Shown piece after piece: positions 48,748 through 59,427 of a stretch of DNA of 64,000 bases (its first letter is position 1; each line of letters starts with the position of its first letter). This DNA comes from Anoxybacillus amylolyticus (GTDB lineage Bacteria > Bacillota > Bacilli > Bacillales > Anoxybacillaceae): assembly GCF_001634285.1 (NCBI RefSeq), contig NZ_CP015438.1, positions 492,501-556,500 on the forward strand. The letters run 5' to 3'. The position numbers and the translations under genes were made by a program. Under the pieces are notes generated by a model, which ran no database searches, was not told the DNA's origin, and saw nothing but the letters and a program-made list of their open reading frames with translations.

Positions 48748-50196
48748 ATGAAGAAGCAAACGGTAGCACTATTAATGGCATTATCGATGGTAATCGGGGC
48801 AGGCGGAACGTATGCTGGCATGCAATTTGCTGAACGGAAGACGGACAATGCGTTGATTTTTCCATCGGAGCAAACAACGAAATCGATGACGAAAAGCGAG
48901 GAGGAAGAATTAAAAAAAGTTCAGAAAGCATATGAACTCATTAAAAGTCGGTATGTGCAAAAAGTAGATGACAAAAAACTAGTAGAAGGCGCCATCCAAG
49001 GGATGATTCAGACGCTCGACGACCCGTATTCTGTCTACATGGATGAAGAAACGGCGCATCAATTTAACGACTCGCTTAACTCTTCCTTTGAAGGAATCGG
49101 TGCGGAAGTGAGCATGGTCGACGGAAAGGTGACGATCGTTGCCCCGTTTAAAAACTCTCCGGCGGAAAAGGCAGGGCTAAAGCCGAACGACCAAATTTTA
49201 AAAGTGGACGGGAAAAGCTTAGAAGGGCTTGATTTGTACGAAGCAGTCTTAAAAATTCGCGGGAAAAAAGGAACGACTGTTCATTTAGACATTTTGCGCC
49301 CTGGAGTGAAAGACATTATTAAAGTGAGCGTCGTCCGTGATGAAATTCCGATTGAAACGGTGTACGATTCAGTGAAAACGTACAATGGCAAAAAAATTGG
49401 CTATTTAGAAATTACGTCGTTCTCGGAAAATACAGCGCAAGATTTTCAAAAGAAATTGGCGAAATTAGAAAAAGAAAAAATTGCGGGGCTCATTCTTGAT
49501 GTTCGCGGCAATCCTGGCGGCTATTTGCAAAGCGTCGAAGAAATTTTAAAACAGTTCATTCCAAAAGATAAACCGTACGTCCAAATTGAAGAACGAAACG
49601 GGAATAAGCAACAATTTTACTCCGACTTACCAGCGAAAAAGCCGTACCCGATCGTCGTGCTCATTGATAAAGGCAGTGCGTCGGCTTCTGAAATTTTAGC
49701 CGGTGCGATGAAAGAAGCGGGCGGCTACAAATTAGTCGGGGAAACGTCGTTCGGGAAAGGAACGGTACAACAAGCCATCCCGATGGGCGATGGCAGCAAC
49801 ATTAAACTGACGCTCTATAAATGGCTGACTCCGGATGGACATTGGATTCATAAAAAAGGAATCAAACCAGATATTACGGTCCAACAACCAGATTATTTCC
49901 ATGCGACGCCGATTCATATCGAAAAACCACTTGCATATGACATGAACAACGAACAAATTAAAAGCGCGCAGCAAATGTTAAAAGGGCTTGGATTTGACCC
50001 AGGAAGGGAAGACGGTTATTTTAGCAAACAAACGGAACGAGCGGTGAAATCGTTCCAACAAGCAAATAAATTGCCGGTTACCGGAAAAATCGACAACCAA
50101 ACTGCCAAACTGCTCGAAACAAAAGTATTGCAAGCTGTCCGCGACGACCAAAACGATGCTCAATTAAAAGCAGCGATAAAAGCATTGTTTGAATAA
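48748..50196 (+). CDS. ctpB: CtpB-type S41 carboxy-terminal processing protease
   Basis: In B. subtilis CtpB is a secreted PDZ protease that cleaves SpoIVFA in the sigma-K checkpoint of sporulation. The 482-residue protein has a signal/anchor (TVALLMALSMVIGAGGTYAG), a PDZ domain (about 115-195), the S41 core with catalytic Ser in KGSASASEILAG and Lys in FGKGTVQQA, and a C-terminal peptidoglycan-binding domain (about 405-460). Length matches the 480-residue B. subtilis YvjB. Ribosome site GGGAGGAG. Confidence 0.93.
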   Translation: MKKQTVALLMALSMVIGAGGTYAGMQFAERKTDNALIFPSEQTTKSMTKSEEEELKKVQKAYELIKSRYVQKVDDKKLVEGAIQGMIQTLDDPYSVYMDEETAHQFNDSLNSSFEGIGAEVSMVDGKVTIVAPFKNSPAEKAGLKPNDQILKVDGKSLEGLDLYEAVLKIRGKKGTTVHLDILRPGVKDIIKVSVVRDEIPIETVYDSVKTYNGKKIGYLEITSFSENTAQDFQKKLAKLEKEKIAGLILDVRGNPGGYLQSVEEILKQFIPKDKPYVQIEERNGNKQQFYSDLPAKKPYPIVVLIDKGSASASEILAGAMKEAGGYKLVGETSFGKGTVQQAIPMGDGSNIKLTLYKWLTPDGHWIHKKGIKPDITVQQPDYFHATPIHIEKPLAYDMNNEQIKSAQQMLKGLGFDPGREDGYFSKQTERAVKSFQQANKLPVTGKIDNQTAKLLETKVLQAVRDDQNDAQLKAAIKALFE

Positions 50197-50217
50197 TGAT
50201 TGTTTTTCATCACGCAA

Positions 50218-50253
50218 AAAGAAGCGCAACCGAGCGGCGCTTCTTTCTTTTTT
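50218..50253. terminator. Bidirectional terminator between ctpB and racA
   Basis: AAAGAAGCGC and GCGCTTCTTT form a perfect 10-bp stem with a 9-base loop; T-rich on the plus strand, and shorter TTTTTGCG on the minus. Confidence 0.85.
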
Positions 50254-50301
50254 TGAAAAATCGTTTGCTCACCATTTTCATGACGAGGCAGCGAAGTTCG
50301 G

Positions 50302-50787
50302 TTATACAAACATCCCCATAATTCGGCTGACGCCTCGCCGCTTCGGTAGCTTCGGCGCGTCGTCGGCTTGTTTAGTTTGTTCTTCTAACAAGGCAAGGCG
50401 TTGTTCGAGTTGACGGATATACGCATGAAGTTCTTCAATTTCTTTGCGGTGCTGCAACAGCTGAAATGAGACGACTTCGTCCGCTTTTTGTTCTAGCTGC
50501 CGTTCGACGCGGTGCAGGCGGGCGGTGAATTTGTCTAGGTGCGGTTGAATGTAGGTGGAGAAAAACGTGTCTGGGCATAACGCGTGTTCGTCTTCCAACT
50601 CCATTTCTTCGAGCGCGGCACCGTGTTCAAATTTGATTTGTTCAAGCAACGTAATCGTTTCTGCATCAAAGACGTAATGACCAGCCTCATTTTTTTGGCA
50701 CGGAATATTGTACTTTTTCACCCAACGCTGCACCGTTTTCGGCGATACCCCGAGCCGTTTTGCGACATTGCTCGTTTTGATTTCCAT
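50302..50787 (-). CDS. racA: RacA-like polar chromosome anchoring protein
   Basis: RacA ties the origin region to the cell pole via DivIVA during sporulation. The 161-residue protein starts with a MerR-like helix-turn-helix (SNVAKRLGVSPKTVQRWVKKYNIP, then NEAGHYVFDAETI) and continues as a coiled coil (about 90-140). It ends with a short basic amphipathic piece (RRGVSRIMGMFV). B. subtilis RacA has 184 residues and the same opening. It is convergent with ctpB and divergent from minJ. Other small MerR-type coiled-coil proteins could look alike, hence not full certainty. Confidence 0.8.
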   Translation of the reverse strand: MEIKTSNVAKRLGVSPKTVQRWVKKYNIPCQKNEAGHYVFDAETITLLEQIKFEHGAALEEMELEDEHALCPDTFFSTYIQPHLDKFTARLHRVERQLEQKADEVVSFQLLQHRKEIEELHAYIRQLEQRLALLEEQTKQADDAPKLPKRRGVSRIMGMFV

Positions 50788-50981
50788 CAGTCGTTCCTCC
50801 TTTTCGTTTCTTTCTGTATATCATTTTTCCATCGAGTGCCTATTTCCTTTCTGTTTGACAAAACTAGTGGTCATTCGGCAAAGAAAGTGGAAATACGCCA
50901 ATATACGAAAAATATATGCAGGGAGTTGGCGGATTTGCTAGAATAAATAGATAAGAGACGTTTGCCATCGGAGGTGGGAAA

Positions 50982-52172
50982 ATGGCGTCGGTATGGGGCA
51001 TGGAATTGATTGCTAGTATTGGACGAGGATTAGCACAGCCGTTTTTGTATTACGGCATATTGCTTGTGGCGTTTGTCGGATGGCGTCGGGTGAAGCGAGA
51101 GCGCCGGTCTTTCCATATTCGCGTCTATGATTGGTTGCATGAAAGTAAGTTTTTTTGGCGGAGCGGGCTTGGCATCGGGCTTTTGCTTTCGCTTATCATC
51201 GTAATTGTAGGAATCGTCATTCCGACAGACGGGGTGTTGCTGCTTTTTTACGTGACAGCCTTGCTCGGGTTGACGTTACAACTAAGGCTATTGTCCCCTG
51301 CGTATACGGTGGGGGGGACGATGATAGCTATAGCGGTATTAACAAAATACGAAAAAACAAAGCCGTTTTTTGCTGCTTATTTTCCAGAGCTAAAAGAAAT
51401 GAACGTGGCGTCAATGGCGCTCCTATTAGCCCTTCTTTTACTAGCGGAATCGTGGCTTATTTTGCGAAACGGTGCGGAAGGGACGTCGCCGCAACTAACG
51501 AAAGGAAAGCGCGGATTAGTCGTCGGGGAGCATTGGGCAGAGCGGCTTTGGCTTGTGCCGGTATTGTTGCCAGTGCCAAATGGAGTGCTTGCGCCTTTCT
51601 CATGGTGGCCGTTGCTCCCTGCTGGAGATGGTGCTTATTCGCTTCTATTTGTGCCGTTTTTGCTTGGGTTTTCGCAGCGCGTCCAAGGGATGCAGCCGCA
51701 GCTTTCGATTTGGCTGACAGGGAAGCGCGTCTGTTTACTTGGACTTATCGTTGGCGTGTTAGCGCTTGCTAGCTATTGGTACGGGGTGCTTGCGATTGTT
51801 GCGGCGGCTGTTGCATTATTTGGACGGGAGTGGCTTGCGTTTTGGCAACATACACAAGACCGAGCGCAACCGCCGCATTTTGCGCACCGGGCGCACGGGC
51901 TCGTCATTTTAGGTATTCTTCCTGGGTCAAAGGCGGAAAAAATGGCGTTAAAAATCGGCGAAATCATTGTCAAGGTGAACGGAACACCAGTGAACACAGA
52001 AGAAGAGTTTTACGAAGCGCTCCAGCCTAACCGTGCCTATTGCAAGCTAGAAGTGTTGGACGAAAACGGAGAAATTCGCTTTGTTCAAGGGGCGCTATAC
52101 GAAGACGAACACCATGAGCTTGGGTTATTGTTTGTACGAGATCGGGAAAAATGGACATCGGAAGCGGTGTAG
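50982..52172 (+). CDS. minJ: MinJ, PDZ-type division-site protein
   Basis: MinJ links DivIVA to MinCD at poles and septa and is needed for septum disassembly and swarming in B. subtilis. The 396-residue protein has about eight membrane segments in the first 290 residues and a C-terminal PDZ domain (LVILGILPGSKAEKMALKIGEIIVKVNG at roughly 305-335). It corresponds to B. subtilis YvjD (397 residues), found after ctpB in that genome too. GGAGGTGGG ribosome site; a TGCTAGAAT 43 bases upstream may be an extended -10. Confidence 0.9.
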   Translation: MASVWGMELIASIGRGLAQPFLYYGILLVAFVGWRRVKRERRSFHIRVYDWLHESKFFWRSGLGIGLLLSLIIVIVGIVIPTDGVLLLFYVTALLGLTLQLRLLSPAYTVGGTMIAIAVLTKYEKTKPFFAAYFPELKEMNVASMALLLALLLLAESWLILRNGAEGTSPQLTKGKRGLVVGEHWAERLWLVPVLLPVPNGVLAPFSWWPLLPAGDGAYSLLFVPFLLGFSQRVQGMQPQLSIWLTGKRVCLLGLIVGVLALASYWYGVLAIVAAAVALFGREWLAFWQHTQDRAQPPHFAHRAHGLVILGILPGSKAEKMALKIGEIIVKVNGTPVNTEEEFYEALQPNRAYCKLEVLDENGEIRFVQGALYEDEHHELGLLFVRDREKWTSEAV

Positions 52173-52188
52173 AGAAGGAGTTTTTTAT

Positions 52189-52410
52189 ATGTGGTTTATC
52201 ATTGCCTTAATTGTACCGTTTTTATTAGTGTTGTTATTTACGCGCGTGACGTACAACCATTATGTCGGGACGTTGTTGACTGCCGCGTTGTTAGTCGCTT
52301 CTTACATTAAGGGGTATACGAACGAGTGGTATGAAATTTTTGCAGACATCGCCTCGACAATGGCAGGGTTTTTAGTGGCAGAGAAAATGGTGCGAAATAT
52401 AAAAAAGTGA
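52189..52410 (+). CDS. csbA: CsbA family small membrane protein
   Basis: A 73-residue protein with two or three membrane segments (FIIALIVPFLLVLLFTRV, YVGTLLTAALLVASYI). CsbA of B. subtilis (76 residues) is a sigma-B-controlled protein of unknown role immediately upstream of uvrB, as here. No sigma-B promoter is visible in the 16 bases before it, so it probably shares the minJ transcript. AGAAGGAG ribosome site. Confidence 0.88.
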   Translation: MWFIIALIVPFLLVLLFTRVTYNHYVGTLLTAALLVASYIKGYTNEWYEIFADIASTMAGFLVAEKMVRNIKK

Positions 52411-52411
52411 C

Positions 52412-52443
52412 GTGCTTTCCGGTGGGGGAGGCACTTTTTTTTT
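52412..52443 (+). terminator. Terminator after csbA
   Basis: GTGCTTTCC pairs imperfectly with GGGGAGGCAC and is followed by nine T. Confidence 0.75.
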
Positions 52444-52452
52444 GAGGAAAAA

Positions 52453-52466
52453 CGAATGTCAGTTCG
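52453..52466. promoter_or_regulatory. LexA (SOS) box of uvrBA
   Basis: CGAAT-GTCA-GTTCG differs by one base from the Gram-positive SOS consensus CGAAC-N4-GTTCG. uvrBA is a known LexA target in B. subtilis. The core promoter around it is not clear to me. Confidence 0.72.
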
Positions 52467-52539
52467 TATTTTTGTGCATCTTACTGTTGGATATGATACA
52501 ATGAAACATAGGATAAATGCGCATAGGAGGATTGGTGCA

Positions 52540-54516
52540 GTGAACGATCGGTTTGAGTTAGTGTCTGCCTATGAGCCGCGCGGCGATCAGCCGCAAGCGA
52601 TTGAAAAACTTGTCGAAGGGATTCAGCGTGGAGTCAAGCACCAAACGTTATTAGGAGCAACTGGAACGGGAAAAACATTTACGATTTCCAACGTCATTCA
52701 ACGAGTGAATAAACCGACGCTTGTGATCGCACATAATAAAACGCTCGCAGGGCAATTATATAGCGAATTGAAAGAATTTTTTCCGAACAACGCGGTCGAA
52801 TATTTCGTGAGCTACTACGATTATTATCAGCCGGAAGCGTATGTACCGCAGACGGATACGTACATCGAAAAAGATGCAAGCATTAACGATGAAATTGATA
52901 AACTTAGGCACTCAGCGACATCGGCGCTATTTGAACGGCGCGATGTCATTATTGTCGCGAGCGTATCATGCATCTATGGCTTAGGATCGCCGGAAGAATA
53001 CCGAGAATTGGTCGTTTCGCTTCGCGTCGGCATGGAAATCGAACGGAATGAATTATTGCGCCGCCTTGTCGATGTGCAATATGCACGCAACGACATTGAT
53101 TTTCAGCGCGGAACGTTTCGTGTGCGCGGCGACGTCGTCGAAATTTTTCCAGTGTCACGCGATGAGCATTGCATTCGCATCGAATTTTTCGGTGATGAAA
53201 TTGACCGGATTCGTGAAGTCGATGCACTGACAGGCGAAGTGATTGGTGAGCGGGAACATGTAGCAATTTTCCCAGCTTCGCACTTCGTCACGCGCGAAGA
53301 AAAACTCAAGCTCGCCATTGAAAACATTGAACAGGAACTACAAGAGCGGCTCGAGGAGTTGAGAGCGCAAGGCAAACTATTAGAAGCGCAGCGGTTGGAA
53401 CAGCGGACGCGCTATGATTTAGAAATGATGCGGGAAATGGGCTTTTGTTCCGGGATTGAGAACTACTCCCGCCACTTAACGCTCCGTCCGCCTGGTTCGA
53501 CGCCGTATACGCTGCTTGACTACTTCCCAGACGATTTTCTTATCGTCATTGATGAATCGCACGTGACGGTGCCGCAAATTCGTGGGATGTATAACGGAGA
53601 TAAAGCGCGGAAACAAGTGCTTGTTGACCATGGCTTCCGCCTACCATCCGCACTCGATAACCGACCGTTGACGTTTGATGAGTTTGAACAAAAAATCAAT
53701 CAAGCCATTTACGTATCCGCAACCCCAGGACCGTACGAACTAGAACACTGTCCGGAAGTCGTCGAGCAAATTATCCGTCCGACGGGTCTTCTTGACCCGA
53801 CGATTGATGTCCGTCCAATTGGTGGGCAAATTGACGATTTAGTCAGCGAAATTCACGAACGCATCCAGCGGAATGAACGGACGCTCGTGACGACATTGAC
53901 GAAAAAAATGGCAGAAGATTTGACCGACTATTTAAAAGACATTGGCATAAAAGTCGCATACTTGCATTCGGAAATTAAAACATTAGAACGGATTGAAATT
54001 ATTCGCGACTTGCGATTAGGGAAATACGACGTGCTCGTCGGCATTAACTTATTACGCGAAGGGCTAGATATTCCAGAAGTATCGCTTGTGGCAATTTTAG
54101 ATGCTGATAAAGAAGGATTTTTGCGTTCAGAGCGTTCGCTTATCCAAACAATTGGCCGCGCGGCGCGCAACGCGAACGGGCATGTGATTATGTACGCGGA
54201 TACGATCACCAAATCGATGGAAATCGCGATGAACGAAACGAAGCGGCGCCGAGCGATACAAGAAGCGTACAACCGCGAACATGGCATCGTTCCACAAACG
54301 ATTAAAAAAGAAGTTCGTGATTTGATTCGGGCGACATATGCTGCGGAGCAGCAAGAACCATATGAAGCAAAACAAGCGCAAAAGCTAACGAAAAAAGAAC
54401 GAGAAAAACTTATTGCCAATATAGAAAAAGAAATGAAAGAAGCGGCGAAAGCGTTGGATTTCGAACGCGCTGCGGAACTGCGTGACTTACTGTTTGAACT
54501 AAAAGCGGAAAGGTGA
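52540..54516 (+). CDS. uvrB: UvrB, excinuclease subunit B
   Basis: UvrB checks DNA damage and recruits UvrC. The 658-residue protein has Walker A GATGTGKT (39-46), the beta-hairpin region [25 protein letters not shown]-like [34 protein letters not shown] and QTIGRAARN. The C-terminal UVR domain ([22 protein letters not shown]) binds UvrC. GTG start chosen for homology ([12 protein letters not shown]) and AGGAGG 9 bases ahead; a 28-codon extension upstream is not supported. uvrA follows after 5 bases. Confidence 0.98.
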   Translation: MNDRFELVSAYEPRGDQPQAIEKLVEGIQRGVKHQTLLGATGTGKTFTISNVIQRVNKPTLVIAHNKTLAGQLYSELKEFFPNNAVEYFVSYYDYYQPEAYVPQTDTYIEKDASINDEIDKLRHSATSALFERRDVIIVASVSCIYGLGSPEEYRELVVSLRVGMEIERNELLRRLVDVQYARNDIDFQRGTFRVRGDVVEIFPVSRDEHCIRIEFFGDEIDRIREVDALTGEVIGEREHVAIFPASHFVTREEKLKLAIENIEQELQERLEELRAQGKLLEAQRLEQRTRYDLEMMREMGFCSGIENYSRHLTLRPPGSTPYTLLDYFPDDFLIVIDESHVTVPQIRGMYNGDKARKQVLVDHGFRLPSALDNRPLTFDEFEQKINQAIYVSATPGPYELEHCPEVVEQIIRPTGLLDPTIDVRPIGGQIDDLVSEIHERIQRNERTLVTTLTKKMAEDLTDYLKDIGIKVAYLHSEIKTLERIEIIRDLRLGKYDVLVGINLLREGLDIPEVSLVAILDADKEGFLRSERSLIQTIGRAARNANGHVIMYADTITKSMEIAMNETKRRRAIQEAYNREHGIVPQTIKKEVRDLIRATYAAEQQEPYEAKQAQKLTKKEREKLIANIEKEMKEAAKALDFERAAELRDLLFELKAER

Positions 54517-54521
54517 GAACG

Positions 54522-57386
54522 ATGGCACTAGATAAAATCATTATTAAAGGGGCGCGGGCGCACAATTTAAAAAACATTGACGTCGAAATTCCGCGCGATC
54601 AGCTTGTCGTGCTGACGGGCTTATCCGGCTCGGGGAAATCGTCGCTTGCGTTTGATACGATTTACGCCGAAGGGCAGCGTCGCTATGTCGAGTCGCTTTC
54701 GGCGTATGCTCGCCAATTTTTAGGACAAATGGATAAACCGGATGTCGACGCGATTGAAGGGTTGTCCCCTGCCATTTCGATTGACCAAAAAACGACGAGC
54801 CGTAACCCGCGTTCAACAGTCGGGACGGTGACAGAAATTTACGATTATTTGCGCCTTTTGTTTGCCCGCATCGGCAGACCTGTTTGTCCGACGCATGGCA
54901 TTGAGATTACGTCGCAAACGATTGAACAAATGGTGGACCGCATTTTATCATATCCAGAGCGAACAAAAATCCAAGTATTAGCACCGGTTGTTTCTGGGCG
55001 GAAAGGGACGCATGCGAAAACGCTTGAAGACATGAAAAAACAAGGATACGTACGTGTACGCATCGACGGGGAAATGCGGGAACTAACGGATGACATTCTT
55101 CTAGAAAAAAATAAAAAACATTCTATAGAAATTGTCGTCGATCGCCTTGTTGTAAAAGAAGGCATTGCTTCGCGCCTAGCCGATTCGCTTGAGACGGCGT
55201 TAAAATTAGCCGATGGAAAAGTGATTATCGACGTCATCGGGGAAGAAGAGCTGCTATTTAGCGAACACCACGCATGTCCGCATTGTGGCTTTTCCATCGG
55301 CGATTTAGAGCCGCGCCTTTTTTCGTTCAACAGCCCATACGGTGCTTGCCCAGAATGCGATGGCTTAGGGGCGAAATTAGAAGTCGACCGCGATTTAGTC
55401 ATTCCAAACGAGGAGTTGACGCTCCGTGAGCACGCGATTGCGCCGTGGGAGCCGCAAAGCTCGCAATATTATCCGCAACTATTAGAAGCGGTATGCCGCC
55501 ATTACGATATCGATATGGACATGCCGGTAAAAGAACTGCCGAAAGAGCAGCTCGATCGCTTGCTATATGGCAGCAACGGCGAAAAAATTTATTTTCGCTA
55601 TGAAAATGATTTTGGCCAAGTTCGCGAAAACTACATCGAATTTGAAGGCGTCATTCCTAACATTGAACGTCGCTATCGTGAAACGAGTTCCGATTATGTT
55701 CGCGAACAAATGGAAAAATATATGGCAGAACAATCATGTCCGACATGTAAAGGCAACCGGCTGAAGAAAGAAAGCTTAGCCGTATTCATCGGCGGCAAAC
55801 ATATTGGAGAAGTGACGGCGTTTTCTGTCACCGAAGCGCTCGAGTTTTTCCGAACGCTCAAGCTGAGTGAAAAAGAACAAAAAATCGCCCATATGATTTT
55901 GCGTGAAATTATCGAACGGCTTGGCTTTTTGCAAAACGTCGGTCTCGACTATTTGACGTTAAACCGTTCAGCTGGCACGCTTTCCGGTGGGGAAGCGCAG
56001 CGCATTCGCTTAGCGACGCAAATCGGTTCGCGCTTGACAGGAGTATTGTATATTTTGGACGAGCCGTCGATTGGACTGCATCAGCGCGATAATGACCGAT
56101 TAATTGCGACGCTAAAAAGCATGCGTGACATTGGCAATACGCTCATCGTCGTTGAACATGACGAAGATACGATGCTCGCAGCAGATTATTTGATTGATAT
56201 TGGACCAGGTGCTGGCATTCACGGTGGGCAAGTTGTTGCTGCCGGAACACCGCAAGAAGTCATGAACGACCCGAACTCACTCACTGGACAATATTTATCA
56301 GGAAAGAAATTTATTCCATTGCCTACGGAGCGTCGCCAGCCAGATGGACGTTGGCTTGAAATTATTGGTGCTAAAGAAAACAATTTAAAAAACGTGTCCG
56401 TGAAAATTCCGCTCGGGACGTTTATTGCGGTAACGGGTGTGTCCGGCTCAGGGAAAAGTACGCTTGTGAACGAAATTTTGCATAAAGCGCTCGCGCAAAA
56501 ATTGCAGCGTGCCAAAGCCAAACCGGGAGAGCACAAAGAAATTCGTGGCATCGAACATTTAGAGAAAGTTATCGATATCGACCAGTCGCCAATCGGACGG
56601 ACACCCCGTTCAAACCCAGCGACGTACACGGGCGTCTTTGATGACATTCGTGAAGTGTTTGCGGCGACGAATGAAGCGAAAGTACGTGGCTATCAAAAAG
56701 GAAGATTCAGTTTTAATGTGAAAGGCGGGCGCTGTGAAGCGTGCCGTGGCGATGGGATCATTAAAATCGAAATGCACTTTTTGCCAGATGTGTACGTTCC
56801 ATGTGAAGTATGCCACGGCAAACGATATAACCGCGAAACGCTCGAAGTGAAATATAAAGACAAAAATATCGCCGAAGTGCTAGAGATGACGGTCGAAGAT
56901 GCACTTGCGTTTTTTGAAAATATCCCGAAAATTAAGCGGAAATTACAGACGATTTACGATGTCGGCTTAGGGTATATTCAACTTGGCCAGCCGGCGACGA
57001 CTTTATCCGGCGGCGAAGCGCAGCGGGTGAAGCTCGCTTCCGAATTGCACCGCCGCTCCAACGGTCGGACGCTGTACATTTTGGATGAACCAACGACCGG
57101 GCTGCACGTCGATGACATCGCCCGTTTGTTAAAAGTGTTGCAGCGGCTTGTCGATAACGGCGATACGGTGTTGGTGATTGAGCATAATCTCGATGTGATC
57201 AAGACCGCCGACTATATTATTGACCTTGGACCAGAAGGCGGAGACCAAGGCGGGCAAATTGTGGCGGTTGGAACGCCGGAAGAAGTAGCACAAGTCGAAC
57301 GTTCCCATACTGGTCGTTATTTGCAGCCGATTTTAGCGCGCGACCGCGAACGAATGCACGCTTTGTACGAAGTGCCGAGCAGATAA
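54522..57386 (+). CDS. uvrA: UvrA, excinuclease subunit A
   Basis: UvrA loads UvrB on DNA lesions. The 954-residue protein has two ABC ATPase modules with Walker [10 protein letters not shown] and GVSGSGKST and two LSGGEAQR signatures. Zinc modules are CPHC...CPEC near residue 252 and CEAC...CEVC near residue 738. ATG with GGTGAGAAC; complete, ending at a clear terminator. Confidence 0.98.
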   Translation: MALDKIIIKGARAHNLKNIDVEIPRDQLVVLTGLSGSGKSSLAFDTIYAEGQRRYVESLSAYARQFLGQMDKPDVDAIEGLSPAISIDQKTTSRNPRSTVGTVTEIYDYLRLLFARIGRPVCPTHGIEITSQTIEQMVDRILSYPERTKIQVLAPVVSGRKGTHAKTLEDMKKQGYVRVRIDGEMRELTDDILLEKNKKHSIEIVVDRLVVKEGIASRLADSLETALKLADGKVIIDVIGEEELLFSEHHACPHCGFSIGDLEPRLFSFNSPYGACPECDGLGAKLEVDRDLVIPNEELTLREHAIAPWEPQSSQYYPQLLEAVCRHYDIDMDMPVKELPKEQLDRLLYGSNGEKIYFRYENDFGQVRENYIEFEGVIPNIERRYRETSSDYVREQMEKYMAEQSCPTCKGNRLKKESLAVFIGGKHIGEVTAFSVTEALEFFRTLKLSEKEQKIAHMILREIIERLGFLQNVGLDYLTLNRSAGTLSGGEAQRIRLATQIGSRLTGVLYILDEPSIGLHQRDNDRLIATLKSMRDIGNTLIVVEHDEDTMLAADYLIDIGPGAGIHGGQVVAAGTPQEVMNDPNSLTGQYLSGKKFIPLPTERRQPDGRWLEIIGAKENNLKNVSVKIPLGTFIAVTGVSGSGKSTLVNEILHKALAQKLQRAKAKPGEHKEIRGIEHLEKVIDIDQSPIGRTPRSNPATYTGVFDDIREVFAATNEAKVRGYQKGRFSFNVKGGRCEACRGDGIIKIEMHFLPDVYVPCEVCHGKRYNRETLEVKYKDKNIAEVLEMTVEDALAFFENIPKIKRKLQTIYDVGLGYIQLGQPATTLSGGEAQRVKLASELHRRSNGRTLYILDEPTTGLHVDDIARLLKVLQRLVDNGDTVLVIEHNLDVIKTADYIIDLGPEGGDQGGQIVAVGTPEEVAQVERSHTGRYLQPILARDRERMHALYEVPSR

Positions 57387-57405
57387 TGCTCGGCGTCTTT
57401 TCTTT
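57374..57405 (+). terminator. Terminator of uvrBA
   Basis: GCCGAGC-agataat-GCTCGGC followed by GTCTTTTCTTT; the stem includes the last uvrA codons. Confidence 0.82.
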
Positions 57406-57472
57406 AGACCAACAAGTCCCTCTTTCACGGGTAGGGAGTCATCTTCTTGTTTATAATCGTTCTGATGTTTGA

Positions 57473-57498
57473 TGAAACTTTTTCTTATGCGTATCGTA
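57473..57498 (+). promoter_or_regulatory. Sigma-W promoter of the yvl operon
   Basis: TGAAAC, exactly 16 bases, CGTA: the full consensus for the envelope-stress factor sigma-W, 33 bases ahead of the first gene. The B. subtilis yvlABCD operon is a sigma-W target. Confidence 0.85.
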
Positions 57499-57530
57499 TG
57501 TATAAGTAACAACGAAAGGGGATGGAACGA

Positions 57531-57860
57531 ATGGAAGGGAATAAACTCATTGCAGCGTTATGTTATTTTAGTGTGTTGTTCGCTCCGTTTTTATTTCCGC
57601 TCATCGTCTATTTTGTGACAAAGCAGGCGCGCGTCAAGCAACATGCGAAAGCGTCGTTTTTGTCGCACTGCATTCCGGTAGCGCTGTTTGTCTTTAGCGC
57701 TATAATGGTCATCGTCCTTGGCATGAGTCAAAACGACGCCTTTTTCGGCTGGTGGCTGCTCGGAGCGTTAGGTGGAGGGCTTGCGCATGTCATTGTTGCC
57801 GTTTGGAATATTATAAAAGGGATTAAAGTATTGCAGGAAACAGGAGGAAATTACCAATGA
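57531..57860 (+). CDS. DUF4870-type membrane protein (YvlA-like)
   Basis: A 109-residue protein with three membrane segments (AALCYFSVLFAPFLFPLIVYF, CIPVALFVFSAIMVIVLGM, LLGALGGGLAHVIVAVWNII), the Tic20-like DUF4870 layout. The second ATG is chosen because AAAGGGG touches the first. First gene of an operon that resembles B. subtilis yvlABCD but lacks yvlB. The sigma-W promoter implies a response to envelope stress; molecular role unknown. Confidence 0.78.
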   Translation: MEGNKLIAALCYFSVLFAPFLFPLIVYFVTKQARVKQHAKASFLSHCIPVALFVFSAIMVIVLGMSQNDAFFGWWLLGALGGGLAHVIVAVWNIIKGIKVLQETGGNYQ

Positions 57861-58051
57861 AAACATTAGTTCGTCCGCTGCATGACCGGGTGTTGGCAGG
57901 GGTATTAAGTGGCATTGCGCAATATGTGCAAATGGATGCGACGGTCGTTCGGCTCCTTTTTGTCGCACTTCTTCTAATAACAGGGGTGATGCCGTTTGCT
58001 TTTTTATACGTATTGGCGATTTTCATCATTCCAAATGAGGTGAAATCATGA
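57857..58051 (+). CDS. PspC-domain small membrane protein (YvlC-like)
   Basis: A 64-residue protein with the PspC signature (RPLHDRVLAGVLSGIAQYVQMDATVVRLLF) followed by one membrane segment. PspC domains take part in phage-shock type envelope stress responses. Start and stop overlap the neighbours by 4 bases each (ATGA), so the three genes are translated together. Length matches YvlC (65). Confidence 0.88.
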   Translation: MKTLVRPLHDRVLAGVLSGIAQYVQMDATVVRLLFVALLLITGVMPFAFLYVLAIFIIPNEVKS

Positions 58052-58392
58052 GATGGATAGCGCATATTATCGTCAATGCTGTACTGTTATTGGCTCTTGC
58101 CGGTTATTTTCAGTCGATTCATTTATCAGGTATCGGCGCTGCGCTAGTCGCTAGTTTTTTGCTGTCGGTATTAAATATTGTAGTGAAGCCTGTCCTTATT
58201 TTGCTTACGCTTCCGGTAACCGTTTTAACGTTCGGGTTATTTTTATTTGTGATTAACGCCATCACCCTTTGGCTAACGTCATGGTTGATGGGAGATTTGT
58301 TTACGATTGACGGATTTGGCGCTGCTTTGTTTGCTTCCTTAGCGATTTCCCTTTTCCATATGGTTATTGATGCGATCAGTAACAATGATTAA
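58048..58392 (+). CDS. yvlD: Phage holin family 4-type membrane protein (YvlD)
   Basis: A 114-residue protein with four membrane segments ([67 protein letters not shown]). In spite of the family name it is not phage-borne; the group is common in Bacillales stress operons. Last gene of the operon, followed by a terminator. Confidence 0.88.
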   Translation: MRWIAHIIVNAVLLLALAGYFQSIHLSGIGAALVASFLLSVLNIVVKPVLILLTLPVTVLTFGLFLFVINAITLWLTSWLMGDLFTIDGFGAALFASLAISLFHMVIDAISNND

Positions 58393-58426
58393 AACGTTCC
58401 GCTTTGGCGTGAACGTTTTCTTTTTT
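58391..58426 (+). terminator. Terminator after yvlD
   Basis: AAAACGTTC and GAACGTTTT form a 9-bp stem with an 11-base loop followed by CTTTTTT. Confidence 0.88.
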
Positions 58427-58477
58427 CACACGTACGCGGAAAAGTGTTACAATGAAGAAAGCAAAGGAGGGGTTTGT

Positions 58478-59413
58478 GTGCCAAAAGTGCGGACGAAAGA
58501 TTTAATCGAAAAATTTCAATTAGAGCTGATTAGCGGGGCGGAGGGAATTCACCGTCCGATTACGACAAGCGACTTGTCCCGTCCCGGCATTGAAATGGCC
58601 GGTTATTTTGCCTATTATCCAGCGGAGCGGATTCAATTATTAGGGAAAACGGAACTTTCGTTTTTTGAGAAATTAAATCCGCGTGAAAAGAAAATTCGGA
58701 TGGAAAAGCTTTGTACAGACATTACGCCCGGCATTATTGTATCGCGTGGGTTAGAGGTGCCGATGGAGCTAATCGAGGCATCAGAGCGGCATTCGGTTCC
58801 AGTGATGCGTTCAACGATGAAAACGACGCGCCTTTCGAGCCGGTTGACGAACTTTTTAGAAAGCAAGCTCGCGCCGACGACAGCTGTTCACGGTGTATTA
58901 GTCGATGTATATGGGGTTGGCGTATTGATTACCGGAAAAAGTGGGGTCGGTAAAAGCGAAACGGCGCTTGAATTAGTGAAACGCGGACATCGGCTCGTGG
59001 CGGACGACTGTGTGGAAATTCGACAAGAAGACGAAGGGGTGCTCGTCGGCAGTGCACCAGAACTTATTGAGCATTTACTAGAAATTCGTGGTCTTGGCAT
59101 TATTAATATGATGACGCTGTTTGGCGCCGGAGCGGTTCGGACGCATAAACGGATTTCGTTAGTCATTGATTTAGAGCTTTGGGATCCGAACAAACAATAT
59201 GACCGATTAGGGCTTGAAGAAGAAAAAGTAAAAATTATTGATACCAACGTGACAAAACTGACGATTCCAGTTCGCCCTGGTCGCAACTTGGCGGTCATTA
59301 TTGAAGTGGCAGCGATGAATTTCCGCTTGAAGCGAATGGGGGTTAACGCTGCGGAAGAATTTTCTGCACGGCTTACAGATGCAATTGAAGACGGGGAACA
59401 CGATTACGAATAA
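58478..59413 (+). CDS. hprK: HPr kinase/phosphorylase
   Basis: HprK phosphorylates HPr on Ser46 and sets carbon catabolite control through CcpA. The 311-residue protein has an N-terminal domain (1-130) and a C-terminal kinase domain with Walker [21 protein letters not shown] and the signature [14 protein letters not shown] start with AAAGGAGGGG gives [13 protein letters not shown] as in B. subtilis (310 residues). First gene of the hprK-lgt-yvoD-ppaX-yvoF operon. Confidence 0.97.
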   Translation: MPKVRTKDLIEKFQLELISGAEGIHRPITTSDLSRPGIEMAGYFAYYPAERIQLLGKTELSFFEKLNPREKKIRMEKLCTDITPGIIVSRGLEVPMELIEASERHSVPVMRSTMKTTRLSSRLTNFLESKLAPTTAVHGVLVDVYGVGVLITGKSGVGKSETALELVKRGHRLVADDCVEIRQEDEGVLVGSAPELIEHLLEIRGLGIINMMTLFGAGAVRTHKRISLVIDLELWDPNKQYDRLGLEEEKVKIIDTNVTKLTIPVRPGRNLAVIIEVAAMNFRLKRMGVNAAEEFSARLTDAIEDGEHDYE

Positions 59414-59427
59414 AGGGGGAGAAGTTG

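Noticed and set aside
48494-48931. A minus-strand reading frame of 145 residues opposite the start of ctpB.
   Set aside because: Composition is that of an antisense shadow, with no ribosome site or family resemblance.
52456-52539. An earlier start for uvrB, 28 codons upstream.
   Set aside because: It would cover the SOS box, has no ribosome site and lacks homology; the GTG at 52540 has both.
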